From NCBI RefSeq assembly GCF_011761635.1, contig NZ_JAASRN010000001.1:1075846-1139845 (forward strand): a DNA stretch of 64,000 nt. Direction: 5' to 3'. The stretch's first letter is position 1. The number at the start of each line of letters is the position of its first letter. Under the pieces are notes generated by a model. The model worked only from the letters and a program-made list of their open reading frames with translations, was not told the DNA's origin and did not search any database. Shown here in pieces: positions 30,486-38,500 of this stretch. The position numbers and the translations under genes are program-made. This stretch comes from Thermonema lapsum. GTDB lineage: Bacteria > Bacteroidota > Bacteroidia > Cytophagales > Thermonemataceae.

Positions 30486-31553
30486 ATGGCTCAGAAGAAA
30501 GAGGAAATCGACAAACAGGGCGCACAAAACCAATATTCGTTGACGCCCGATAAAAAGCAAGAGGTTTACGACTTCTCGCAGGAGACTTACCGTTTCTGGT
30601 ATGAAAAAATGTTGCTGGCGCGACGCTTCGAAGAAAAGGCAGGACAATTATACGGGCGTCAGAAGATACGCGGCTTTTGTCATCTTTACATAGGACAAGA
30701 AGCCTGTGTAGCCGGTGCCGCCACTGCCCTCACCAAAGACGACAAATGGATTACTGCCTATCGCGACCATGCCCACCCGCTTGTGTTGGGCACCTCGGCA
30801 CGCGCGGTCATGGCAGAGCTATATGGCAAAGTAACCGGCTGTTCGAAGGGAAAAGGCGGCTCTATGCATATATTTGATAAAGAAGTAAACTTCTTTGGCG
30901 GACACGGCATCGTAGGGGGGCAAATCCCCTTAGGCGCAGGCATAGCCTTTGCCGAAAAATATATGGGCACTCAAAACGTATGCATTTGTTATATGGGCGA
31001 TGGTGCCGTACGGCAAGGGGCTTTTCATGAAACCCTCAACATGGCGATGACCTGGAAGTTGCCCGTTATTTTTGTAATAGAAAACAACGGCTACGCCATG
31101 GGCACTTCGGTGAAGCGTACGTCCAACGTAACTGACCTTTACACTTTGGGCGAAGCCTACGACATGCCTTCCGAACCTGTGGACGGTATGGTGGTAGAAG
31201 AGGTGCATTTGGCTGTGGCACGCGCCGCTGCACGCGCCCGCAAAGGCGAGGGTCCTACTTTGTTGGAGTTCCGCACTTACCGTTACAAAGGGCACTCCAT
31301 GTCTGACCCCGCCAAATACCGCACCAAAGAAGAAGTAGAAGCCTACAAGCAGCAAGACCCCATAGAGCAAGTGAAAAAGCGCATGTTGGAAAAAGGCTTC
31401 GGCGATGAAGCCTACTTCCAGCAGGTAGAGCAAGAGGTAAAAGCCATCGTAGAAGATGCCGTACAGTTTGCCGAGGAGTCGCCTTATCCTGCCCCCTCCG
31501 ACATCTTCAAGGATGTGTATGTGCAAGAAGACTATCCGTTTTTGACAGAATAA
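30486..31553 (+). CDS. pdhA: Pyruvate dehydrogenase E1 component, alpha subunit
   Basis: 355 residues, matching E1-alpha of heterotetrameric alpha-ketoacid dehydrogenases. The thiamine-diphosphate motif starts at GDGAVRQGAFHETLNMA and ends with ENN about 30 residues on. GSMHIFD, GGHGIVGGQIPLGAG and YRYKGHSMSDPAKYR are typical of PdhA. It decarboxylates pyruvate and passes the acetyl group to E2 lipoamide in the cytoplasm. The beta subunit and E2 are not adjacent. A strong terminator follows at once, so pdhA ends its transcript. A branched-chain 2-oxoacid specificity cannot be wholly excluded from sequence alone. Confidence 0.92.
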   Translation: MAQKKEEIDKQGAQNQYSLTPDKKQEVYDFSQETYRFWYEKMLLARRFEEKAGQLYGRQKIRGFCHLYIGQEACVAGAATALTKDDKWITAYRDHAHPLVLGTSARAVMAELYGKVTGCSKGKGGSMHIFDKEVNFFGGHGIVGGQIPLGAGIAFAEKYMGTQNVCICYMGDGAVRQGAFHETLNMAMTWKLPVIFVIENNGYAMGTSVKRTSNVTDLYTLGEAYDMPSEPVDGMVVEEVHLAVARAAARARKGEGPTLLEFRTYRYKGHSMSDPAKYRTKEEVEAYKQQDPIEQVKKRMLEKGFGDEAYFQQVEQEVKAIVEDAVQFAEESPYPAPSDIFKDVYVQEDYPFLTE

Positions 31554-31572
31554 GCCTTCTCGAAAATGAGCA

Positions 31573-31605
31573 AAAGGCAGCCTTGTGGCTGCCTTTCATA
31601 TTTTG
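31573..31605 (+). terminator. Terminator after pdhA (possibly bidirectional)
   Basis: Perfect 10-bp stem AAAGGCAGCC (31573-31582) with GGCTGCCTTT (31587-31596), tetraloop TTGT, then CATATTTTG. It lies 19 bp after the pdhA stop. The convergent gene at 31667 ends 70 bp away and may use it from the other side. Confidence 0.85.
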
Positions 31606-31666
31606 CTAATATTGTGCGTTTAGAAAACAAAAGCCGAACTCTTCCAAGCAAAAACAAACTTGTTTC

Positions 31667-32191
31667 TCAAGCAAAAAAACTTTGTGCTTCCTGTTTCACG
31701 AAACGCAACGCCGGCTCCACTGGGTCTATGTTGTATTCATTTAAGTTATTCAGGATGGCTTTGGCAAGCACCAAAGCCTTTGCGTCTTGCTCTACAGTGG
31801 CTGCCGTGTTGTTGATAAGCGTAACCACCCCTTCCTTTGCTTTTTTCACTTCTTCCCACGCCTCAATGCTCATGTATAGCTGTTGGGATAGGTTATGAGA
31901 AAATTCTTGCTGTATTTCGTGTAGCAAAATATGGCGCAGCTCACCGGCAGTCAAGTCCTGAAATTGAATACGCAAAAGCAGTTGCGGCGGAGAGATGCGC
32001 TCGAGCAGCAAACAAATCCGCTCGTAAGCGTGCAGGCGGTGTTCCAGCGCCGTTTCGCTGTATTTCAATCGCAACTCGGCAAGTTTTTTTTCAAAGTCTT
32101 TTTGCAAGAAAGCGCGCACGGTAGTGTAGAATGCATAACTCACAATAGCCAAAGGGATACTCACTTTCAGCAAATCAAGAAGTACTTCCAT
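31667..32191 (-). CDS. Membrane-anchored hypothetical protein
   Basis: 174 residues, not assigned to a named family with certainty. One N-terminal transmembrane helix (residues ~4-27, LLKVSIPLAIVSYAFYTTV) is followed by a charged, mostly helical cytoplasmic part (QKDFEKKLAELRLKYSETALEHRLHAYERICLLLERI). This pattern is familiar from short Bacteroidota proteins of unknown function. There are no Cys pairs, catalytic motifs or repeats. It has its own promoter (32224-32253), divergent from the HesB-like gene. It seems a single-gene unit ending towards the pdhA terminator. Confidence 0.75.
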   Translation of the reverse strand: MEVLLDLLKVSIPLAIVSYAFYTTVRAFLQKDFEKKLAELRLKYSETALEHRLHAYERICLLLERISPPQLLLRIQFQDLTAGELRHILLHEIQQEFSHNLSQQLYMSIEAWEEVKKAKEGVVTLINNTAATVEQDAKALVLAKAILNNLNEYNIDPVEPALRFVKQEAQSFFA

Positions 32192-32223
32192 TTGTCAGAA
32201 TTCATTTTTTTTGTGAAGTGTTT

Positions 32224-32253
32224 CAAAGATAAGGATACTTTTCAAAGTGCAAA
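32224..32253 (-). promoter_or_regulatory. Promoter of the 31667-32191 gene
   Basis: Minus-strand -33 TTTG (32250-32253) and -7 TATCTTTG (32224-32231), 18 bases apart, both exact matches to the phylum consensus. It overlaps the start region of the divergent HesB-like gene at 32256. Confidence 0.6.
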
Positions 32254-32255
32254 CT

Positions 32256-32564
32256 ATGTTTGAAGAACTGCCCGTAAAAATCACACCTCAAGCCCTTGAA
32301 GCCATCAAAGACATCAAAGCCAACAAAGGCATTCCAGCAGACTATGGCTTGCGCATTGGCGTAAAAGGCGGAAGGGGCTGCGGCGGTGCCCAGTTTCTTT
32401 TAGGCTTTGACCATCTCAAAGAAGATGATGCTGTTTATCAGCTGGAGGGCATCGATATTTATATTTCCAAAAAACACTTTCTTTACCTTCTCGACGTGCA
32501 AATAGACTACGAAGAAACGGAAGAAGGCGTGGGTTTTACCTTCACCAAGCAGCAAACAAGCTAA
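32256..32564 (+). CDS. HesB/IscA-like protein lacking the C-terminal Cys pair
   Basis: 102 residues from ATG 32256; a GTG three codons earlier is a less likely start. The fold signature of the HesB/IscA (A-type Fe-S carrier) family is clear: ITPQALEAIKDI, LRIGVKGGRGCGGAQFLLGFD and the DGxxIYISKKHFLYL-like strand. A-type carriers use three cysteines, the last two in a C-terminal CGC. Here only Cys42 exists and the protein ends GVGFTFTKQQTS. It may therefore bind a cluster as a dimer with other ligands, or have lost carrier function. Its stop codon overlaps the stop of the convergent 32561-33157 gene. Confidence 0.82.
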   Translation: MFEELPVKITPQALEAIKDIKANKGIPADYGLRIGVKGGRGCGGAQFLLGFDHLKEDDAVYQLEGIDIYISKKHFLYLLDVQIDYEETEEGVGFTFTKQQTS

Positions 32565-33157
32565 GAGGAGGTTATTTTTTTGCTGCGACGGTCTAAGGCG
32601 TCTGGCTCGAAAAAAGAAGGCGGCGGGTTGTTCACCAATAAGCCTTTGGTGTAGTGCATCATTTGAAGGGTTAAGGTAACAACGTCGCGCTTCTGCCCTT
32701 GAGGAATGGCTATCATCAACTCATAAGGGCGCTCGGTATCGTCTTCATAGAACGAGCCAATACGGCATTTGGCATGCGAATGGCGCATGATATAATCGAA
32801 AGGCTTGAAGTGCTGCAAGCTCACACAATACAAATAATCGAAGCGCTCTTGTATGAAAGACTCTACTTCTCGGGTACTGACCTGCTCGCCACGCCTGAGG
32901 TCTTCTTTTGTAAAGAAATCAAACTTAAAATCGTAAGGATTGGAATGCTTTTCTTCGAAGTAAGCCATGGCACGCACCTTCTTGCCGTCTTGCTTGAGTA
33001 TTTTTATCCAGTAATTGAGAGCTCCATGACATTCCTCGTCCGTACTGTTGAATAAGATACCTACTGTTTTTATGTCTTCGTAGTTGAGTGCATAGCGTTT
33101 GACTTGTGGCAGCGGAAGACGGCGATGCCTACCCCATATTTTATTCCAAAAACTCAT
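32561..33157 (-). CDS. DUF6913-like conserved hypothetical protein
   Basis: 198 residues, soluble, no signal peptide. It resembles a Bacteroidota-restricted family of unknown function (DUF6913). Features are an opening basic stretch (WNKIWGRHRRLPLP), an alpha/beta region with IKTVGILFNSTDEE, and FDYLYCVSLQHFKPFDYIMRHSHAKCRIG. Members are usually found in the general chromosome without strong operon links, and that holds here. It ends in a 4-bp convergent overlap with the HesB-like gene and starts 28 bp downstream of cinA's stop, so it can be read from the ppx-cinA direction. No function is claimed; the DUF number is from memory. Confidence 0.75.
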   Translation of the reverse strand: MSFWNKIWGRHRRLPLPQVKRYALNYEDIKTVGILFNSTDEECHGALNYWIKILKQDGKKVRAMAYFEEKHSNPYDFKFDFFTKEDLRRGEQVSTREVESFIQERFDYLYCVSLQHFKPFDYIMRHSHAKCRIGSFYEDDTERPYELMIAIPQGQKRDVVTLTLQMMHYTKGLLVNNPPPSFFEPDALDRRSKKITSS

Positions 33158-33185
33158 ATTTCTTTACGGTATTCTCCAAACGAAA

Positions 33186-34472
33186 TTATACGAAAAAATC
33201 TTCAAATTCATGGGCTCTACCTCCCAACTTTTTACGCAGCCAGTCAAGCAACAAAGCTGTGGTTACTTTTATATTGAAAAGGCGGTCATTGCCTAAACGA
33301 TACAATGCTGCCTTGGCAGCCTCTGCATCGGCATAGGCAACCCAAATAGTACCTACGGGCTTGGTGGTGGTACCGCCTCCCGGTCCGGCAATGCCACTGG
33401 TTGCCAGTCCTATATCTGCACGAAAACGCGCACGCACCGCTGTTGCCATTTGCAAAACGGTAGCTTCGCTCACAGCCCCCTCTTTTTCAAGGGTGCTGGG
33501 CAACACCCCCAAAATATCTATCTTAGCACGGTTGCTATACGTTACCACGCCTCCTTGAAAATAGGCAGAGCTGCCGGGTATTTTGGTAAAACTGTGCGCC
33601 AGATAGCCGCCAGTACAACTCTCGGCTACTGCAATGGTCTTACCGCTTTTGCGCAACAGAGCCGCCACTACCTCCTCAAGGGTTTCTTGCTCAAAACCGA
33701 ATACGTACTTATCTATGAGCGGCAACAAGCGCCTCAACTGCTCTTTGATGTCTTCTTGTAAAAGCGTTCTGTCTTTGCCTGTTGCCGTCAGGCGCAGCTT
33801 TACTTGCCCGAAAGAAGGCAAATAAGCCAGCTTGATGTGCGCAGGCAAAGCCTCTTCCCAAGTAGCAATTTGTTCTGCCAGTTGAGACTCGCCAATACCC
33901 ACGGTCTTGACATGAAAGTGAAGCAGTGGTTCTACGGCAAAAGTCTTCAACAGACGGGGCACCACCTGCTCTTGCATGAGGTGCTGCATTTCGTGTGGCA
34001 CGCCCGGCATAGCCACCACCACCCGTCCGGCAGAGTCATTCATCCATATGCCGGGGGCTGTTCCTTTTTCGTTTTGTAGGTAAATTGCTCCGGCGGGCAA
34101 AGCTGCCTGTTGTTCGTTTAAGGCTGAAAGCGAACGCCCACGCAACATAAACATCTCTTTGAGATGGGCAAGGGCTTCGGGGTAAAGACGCAGTTCTGTA
34201 CCGAACAAGCGACAAAGCGCCAACTTGGTAACATCGTCTTTGGTAGGTCCCAAACCGCCGGTGAGCAGCACCACCTGCGCACGCTGCATAGCTTCTTGCA
34301 AAGCTTGCACAATCGCCTCTTGCTCGTCGGCTATGACCATGTGGCGAAGCACACGAAAACCAGCTTCGCTCAGGTACTCGCTCATCCATTGAGCATTGGT
34401 GTTGGCAATGCTGCCATAGAGTAGCTCATCACCGATATTGATAATTTCAACGGCTATTTTCTGAGAAGACAT
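33186..34472 (-). CDS. cinA: CinA family protein (nicotinamide-nucleotide amidase)
   Basis: 428 residues with both CinA domains. The N-terminal molybdopterin-binding-like domain has ELLYGSIANTNAQWMS and VVLLTGGLGPTKDDVT; in characterised homologues it is an ADP-ribose/NAD-related pyrophosphatase. The C-terminal PncC-type amidase has AVAESCTGGYLAHSFT, with the conserved SCTGG, and ATSGIAGPGGGTTTKPVGT. Together they salvage nicotinamide mononucleotide by deamidation. The old name comes from competence operons; there is no recA next to it. It starts 9 bp after the Ppx/GppA gene ends, so both are one operon. Confidence 0.94.
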   Translation of the reverse strand: MSSQKIAVEIINIGDELLYGSIANTNAQWMSEYLSEAGFRVLRHMVIADEQEAIVQALQEAMQRAQVVLLTGGLGPTKDDVTKLALCRLFGTELRLYPEALAHLKEMFMLRGRSLSALNEQQAALPAGAIYLQNEKGTAPGIWMNDSAGRVVVAMPGVPHEMQHLMQEQVVPRLLKTFAVEPLLHFHVKTVGIGESQLAEQIATWEEALPAHIKLAYLPSFGQVKLRLTATGKDRTLLQEDIKEQLRRLLPLIDKYVFGFEQETLEEVVAALLRKSGKTIAVAESCTGGYLAHSFTKIPGSSAYFQGGVVTYSNRAKIDILGVLPSTLEKEGAVSEATVLQMATAVRARFRADIGLATSGIAGPGGGTTTKPVGTIWVAYADAEAAKAALYRLGNDRLFNIKVTTALLLDWLRKKLGGRAHEFEDFFV

Positions 34473-34481
34473 AAAGCAAGA

Positions 34482-35381
34482 TTAACTGTCAAATAGCATT
34501 TTATTTTTACGAAATCCGTGTTTTTCGAGTAGCATTTCCAACAAGCCATCACGCAGCCCCACCCCTGGCGCCAATATTTCTTTGATGCCTGCCCAGCGCA
34601 TCACCGACAGATAAATATGAGCCGCAGGGACGATGACATCGGCGCGGTCGGGGTTCATTTCCAGCATGGCAATACGCTCTTCGTAGGTATAGCTTTCTAT
34701 TCTTTCTTTAATCTTTGCCAATTCTTTGATGGTGATGGCGTTCCCCTTTTTCTTGGCATAGGTTACCAATTTGTTGATGTTCCCTCCTACGCCTACTGCG
34801 GTCAATTTATCCACTTTGCTGCAGTGTTTTTCCACCCACTTTTGCATTTCCTTCCACAAAGTAGGCTCAACTGCTCCTTCCAACAGGCGGATAGAGCCTA
34901 TTTCGAACGAGCGAGAAGCCACTGCCTGCCCCCCGATGATAAGGGTAAGTTCGGTGCTTCCGCCGCCTACGTCTATATGCAAATAGGGTTTAAGGTCTAA
35001 GTGGCGCAACAAAGCCACATTGACGTAGTGATTTTCTTCGTCGCCACTGATAATCTGCAACTGAATGCCTGTCTCTTGACGCACCCTTTCGACTATTTCT
35101 GAGCTGTTGGCAGCTTCGCGCATGGCAGATGTAGCCACCGCCATGTAATCATGCACTTCATGTAGGTCTATCAAAAGACGGTAGGCATGTAGCAATTTCA
35201 AGATTTGGGCTTCCTTGTAGGGGGTTATGTGTCCGTGTTTAAACACATCGATGCCCAAACGCAGTGGAAAACGTACGTACTCGACCTTTTTCAAGTACAC
35301 CCCGTCGAGTTCATTGTTGATGACACTCGATATTTGCAGTCGGGCGGCATTAGAACCGATGTCTATAGCTGCTAACTTCAA
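34482..35381 (-). CDS. Ppx/GppA-family phosphatase
   Basis: 299 residues of the ASKHA (actin/hexokinase) fold: AAIDIGSNAARLQI (phosphate 1), ATSAMREAANS, IDVGGGSTELTL (phosphate 2) and AVGVGGNINKL. The family hydrolyses inorganic polyphosphate or pppGpp. At ~300 residues it is the short form without the C-terminal HD-like domain of E. coli GppA/Ppx, as is common in this phylum. The start is a TTG (35379-35381), since an in-frame stop lies shortly upstream and the protein then begins MKLAAIDIGSN as expected. Promoter at 35416-35444; cinA follows in the same transcript. Confidence 0.92.
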   Translation of the reverse strand: MKLAAIDIGSNAARLQISSVINNELDGVYLKKVEYVRFPLRLGIDVFKHGHITPYKEAQILKLLHAYRLLIDLHEVHDYMAVATSAMREAANSSEIVERVRQETGIQLQIISGDEENHYVNVALLRHLDLKPYLHIDVGGGSTELTLIIGGQAVASRSFEIGSIRLLEGAVEPTLWKEMQKWVEKHCSKVDKLTAVGVGGNINKLVTYAKKKGNAITIKELAKIKERIESYTYEERIAMLEMNPDRADVIVPAAHIYLSVMRWAGIKEILAPGVGLRDGLLEMLLEKHGFRKNKMLFDS

Positions 35382-35415
35382 GGTTTCGCAATTTTAAAAG
35401 TACCATTGCTTGTTA

Positions 35416-35444
35416 CAAATATAGTCATTGCCTGCAAATCGAAA
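35416..35444 (-). promoter_or_regulatory. Promoter of the ppx-like/cinA operon
   Basis: Minus-strand -7 element TATATTTG (35416-35423) is a perfect match. The -33 element is imperfect (TTTC, 35441-35444, 17 bases away). The start codon lies 34 bp downstream. Confidence 0.5.
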
Positions 35445-35464
35445 CTTTCGCTTACGACGTATCA

Positions 35465-35496
35465 TTTGAATGATAAAGATAAAGTGCGTAAAATTG
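35465..35496 (+). promoter_or_regulatory. Promoter of the histidine kinase gene
   Basis: TTTG (35465-35468), 20 bases, then TAAAATTG (35489-35496, one mismatch to TAnnTTTG). It sits 24 bp before ATG 35520 and inside the longer open frame that begins at 35406, which supports the shorter start. Confidence 0.5.
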
Positions 35497-35519
35497 GGAA
35501 GACTGACCTGCACTGCATC

Positions 35520-36803
35520 ATGCCTCATCACTTGCACATCGTTTGTTATTTACCTGCCGGTTCTTCGACGCTACATGCTCTGGTCGATGAACTGCGAAAA
35601 AACGTACAAGCATCCAATAGCGATTGGCGTATAAATGTTTTTCACCAAAAAGAAGAGTTGTTGCAAGCTGTAGAACAACTTCCAGAAAAATCTGCTTTGT
35701 TCATCCCGGTGCATGCAGAAGAGAAAGACACGCCCCTGCTTATTCACAAAGTAGCTCAAAGCCTGCAACTGAGCAAGGAAATAGTACCTATATTTAGCGG
35801 AGGCTACGGGTTGGATGCCAAGCACCAGCTGCAACTTTATCAGAATGGCGTATGGTACGTCTTTGATTTCGAGCACACACCCTCGCCCGTGATTCTGAAA
35901 GCTATAGAACAAGCCCTGCTCAGAGTAGTAAAACTGCATCACACTCCACTGCAAATACAAAAATGGCAAGAACGTTTTCATGCTCTTTTGCAGCGTTGCC
36001 GCCTGCTGGAGCAAGAGCTAGAAGAAAGCAAAGAAGAGTTGCTCGAGGCTTACAAGGAACTGACCGAAGCACTCGAAGGACAAGTGTCCTTAAAAAAAAC
36101 AGCAAGCAAGCTGCAAGCCGACTTGGACAGCTTCCTCTACAAACTCTCCCACGACATACAAGGTCCAGTGGCTTCCTTGCAAGGGCTCGGCAATTTGGCA
36201 CGCTTAGACATAAACGACCCCACAGCACTTGACTACGTGGAAAAGATGATGCAAAACATAGGCAAATTGCAAAAGATAGTGCAAGGGCTGCAGAAGGTAG
36301 TCAAAATTCGCTATGCCACTCAAGAGATAGAGCTGATAGACTTTCACCAGTTGCTGTTTCAATTGCGCAATGAATACAATAGCCTGTGTAACAAGCTAAA
36401 TGTAAAAATACGCAGCCAAATTGATAGCAAACAACCCTTTTTTGCTTCCCACAGTCTTATTTACACTATCTTGCAGCATCTCATAGAAAATGCCCTGATA
36501 CACGGTTTGAGTCAAAGGAAAAAGCTCGAAGAGACAGCCTATATAGATGTAATTATTAGCAGTAACAGCCGGCAATGTCTTCTTTTGGTAATAGACGAGG
36601 GCGTCGGTATCCCGAAAGAAGCTCACGACCGTTTATTCGATTTGTTTTTTAAATACAACCCAGACTCCAAAGGCACGGGTGTGGGACTTTATATAGTAAA
36701 AAGCTGCGTGGAACAGCTGCATGGAAACATAGAAGTAGAAAGTGAAGTAGGCAAAGGTACTACCTTCCGTGTCATCATTCCCAACCATCACTCGCGAAAG
36801 TAA
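35520..36803 (+). CDS. Soluble histidine kinase with degenerate receiver-like N-terminus
   Basis: 427 residues from ATG 35520. No transmembrane segment or signal. Residues 1-140 have an alpha/beta pattern like a receiver domain (HLHIVCYLPAGSS..., SALFIPVHAEE, VPIFSGGYG, GVWYVFDFEHTPSPVIL) but lack the acidic pocket and the Lys of true receivers. A coiled coil (~150-200) leads into the dimerisation box LYKLSHDIQGPVASL with phospho-acceptor His211. The ATPase part has an N box (HLIENALIHG), G1 DEGVGIP, F box LFDLFF and G2 GTGVGLYIV. No response regulator is adjacent, so its partner is unknown. It shares a divergent promoter region with the Ppx-like/cinA operon. Confidence 0.87.
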   Translation: MPHHLHIVCYLPAGSSTLHALVDELRKNVQASNSDWRINVFHQKEELLQAVEQLPEKSALFIPVHAEEKDTPLLIHKVAQSLQLSKEIVPIFSGGYGLDAKHQLQLYQNGVWYVFDFEHTPSPVILKAIEQALLRVVKLHHTPLQIQKWQERFHALLQRCRLLEQELEESKEELLEAYKELTEALEGQVSLKKTASKLQADLDSFLYKLSHDIQGPVASLQGLGNLARLDINDPTALDYVEKMMQNIGKLQKIVQGLQKVVKIRYATQEIELIDFHQLLFQLRNEYNSLCNKLNVKIRSQIDSKQPFFASHSLIYTILQHLIENALIHGLSQRKKLEETAYIDVIISSNSRQCLLLVIDEGVGIPKEAHDRLFDLFFKYNPDSKGTGVGLYIVKSCVEQLHGNIEVESEVGKGTTFRVIIPNHHSRK

Positions 36804-37043
36804 CCACAAGACCAAGAAACTACACCCAGCAACTAAAGCCGCTACATGGCTTGCGACGTACATCTATCCACAAAAGGTTCTGCCACGCATATACACCGCT
36901 TTTGTACAGCTACTTTATGAAAGCCCAGCTCTCCGCTTTCCGTCTGGCACAGCAGGCACGCCAAACGGCGGTCAAGCAAATGCTTTGCGAGCTTTACTGC
37001 TTACTACTTTCTTCATCAACTTACTCTTACTGAATGTTCATAC

Positions 37044-38318
37044 CTAAATAAGACGCTTGGCAGTAAAACAGATAAGCATAAGATTGTTGTTGCGCCGCAC
37101 CAGCAGAACAATCTCTTTGCCTTCCTCTTCGGTAATTTTATATAAGTGGTTCAGTGTCAATTCCGATGCTGAAAATTCATTTACCCCCAATAGAATATCG
37201 CCGGGGCGCAAGCCTGCTTTCCATGCTTCGGACAGGGGATGTACCTCGCTCACCATGAAAGTACGAAAGTCAGGCGGGAGTACCACCCAATCAATCCCCG
37301 TAAAGCTATATTCAAAGGGCTTTTTGGCGTTTTTATTCGGATACAACCACACCCGGCGGTTCCGATAGTCGAAAACCCAGTGAAAACGCGACATCATGCC
37401 AAACCCTATAGCGCCTTGCACTTCTATGCCTTTGGGTTTTCGATACACATAGTGAGTGGTGTCGGGAAAGCCTGCCAACACATTTTCCATCTGCCAGCGT
37501 GCAATTTGCACTCGTGGCAAACGCCCCACAGCGCCATACCAATCGCCGGAAAGAGTGGCGCCGATACGTCCTTCGATGTATTGAGGTGGAAGACGCAAAG
37601 AAGAGTCAGCAGCTATTTCCAGTAGCAGGGTATGCCCTGCCCCGCTGTCGAGCAACACACGGAGCGGTTGCAGCTTGCGCTCGCCGGCTTGCTGTATCCA
37701 CAGAGGCATATAGGGTTTTTCGCCATGCAAAAATAAGGTATCGACGTGGTAACCTTTCAACTGGCGCCGCCAACGGCGGTACTGCCGGTTGTAGAAAGTC
37801 AGCCGCTGGCGCTGGTAATCTATTTTCACCACCAAATGCTCAAAAAGAGCAGAGCCCAACAAGCCGTGAATGGGCTTGCCCGCATAAGATGACAAGTTAA
37901 ACACCGAGTCATCCATCACCATGACGTTGGCAGCTTCGTTTATCAATTTACTGCCCACACGCAAATGATTGAGCGAAGACACATGCGCCCAAAATACCTC
38001 TGGCGAACCCAAGCCCCGCACAGGAATGCGTGTGCTGTTGCCATGGGGAGAAAACAAAGTATCCAAAGAAGGGGTTAAAACAAGAATGCCATTCACCCCC
38101 GTATCAACTGCAAAATTTAAAGTATCTTTGGCACGGTTGACGAAAACAGGCACCACAATCAAATTGCCATACAAATTGAAAGGAACCACTGCCTTTCTCT
38201 TGTAACTCTGAGCTATGCGAAAACCTATCGTTTGGGTAGAAGAAACAAGAGAGCGGCTCGTGCATGCACCCAAGCAAAGAGCTATCAAACAATAGCCTGC
38301 AAAACGGAAAATGAGCAT
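37044..38318 (-). CDS. Lipoprotein with two retropepsin-like aspartyl protease domains and a PDZ domain
   Basis: 424 residues from ATG 38316-38318, chosen because it places a lipoprotein signal (FAGYCLIALCLGAC, Cys ~17) at the start; the longer frame to 38399 adds an unlikely leader. Two aspartyl-protease-type motifs are visible: FAVDTGVNGI early and VLLDSGAGHT in the middle, each followed by the family's hydrophobic strands (HGLLGSALF; QGAIGFGMM). The last ~80 residues are a PDZ domain (FMVSEVHPLSEAWKAGLRPGDILLGVN). Retropepsins work as dimers, so two half-sites in one chain could form one active site. Likely a periplasmic or outer-membrane protease; substrate unknown. No clear promoter recognised. 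Confidence 0.85.
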   Translation of the reverse strand: MLIFRFAGYCLIALCLGACTSRSLVSSTQTIGFRIAQSYKRKAVVPFNLYGNLIVVPVFVNRAKDTLNFAVDTGVNGILVLTPSLDTLFSPHGNSTRIPVRGLGSPEVFWAHVSSLNHLRVGSKLINEAANVMVMDDSVFNLSSYAGKPIHGLLGSALFEHLVVKIDYQRQRLTFYNRQYRRWRRQLKGYHVDTLFLHGEKPYMPLWIQQAGERKLQPLRVLLDSGAGHTLLLEIAADSSLRLPPQYIEGRIGATLSGDWYGAVGRLPRVQIARWQMENVLAGFPDTTHYVYRKPKGIEVQGAIGFGMMSRFHWVFDYRNRRVWLYPNKNAKKPFEYSFTGIDWVVLPPDFRTFMVSEVHPLSEAWKAGLRPGDILLGVNEFSASELTLNHLYKITEEEGKEIVLLVRRNNNLMLICFTAKRLI

Positions 38319-38500
38319 AGAGCCAGTTAAGTTATACGATTGAACAGATTGAAGATTATTTGTAAAATAAAATTTTTGCAAAAATGTTGTGAAAAGCAAT
38401 GCTTATGTTTCTTGCCGGTTTGTTGTTTGCCGAAGTAGTTTACCATCTCAACTGACGGGCAAAGCATCCCAAAGGAAAAAATAATAGATACAAACGTTCT

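Noticed and set aside
35406-35519. 38 extra N-terminal codons for the histidine kinase
   Set aside because: They overlap both divergent promoter elements; ATG 35520 starts the folded domain.
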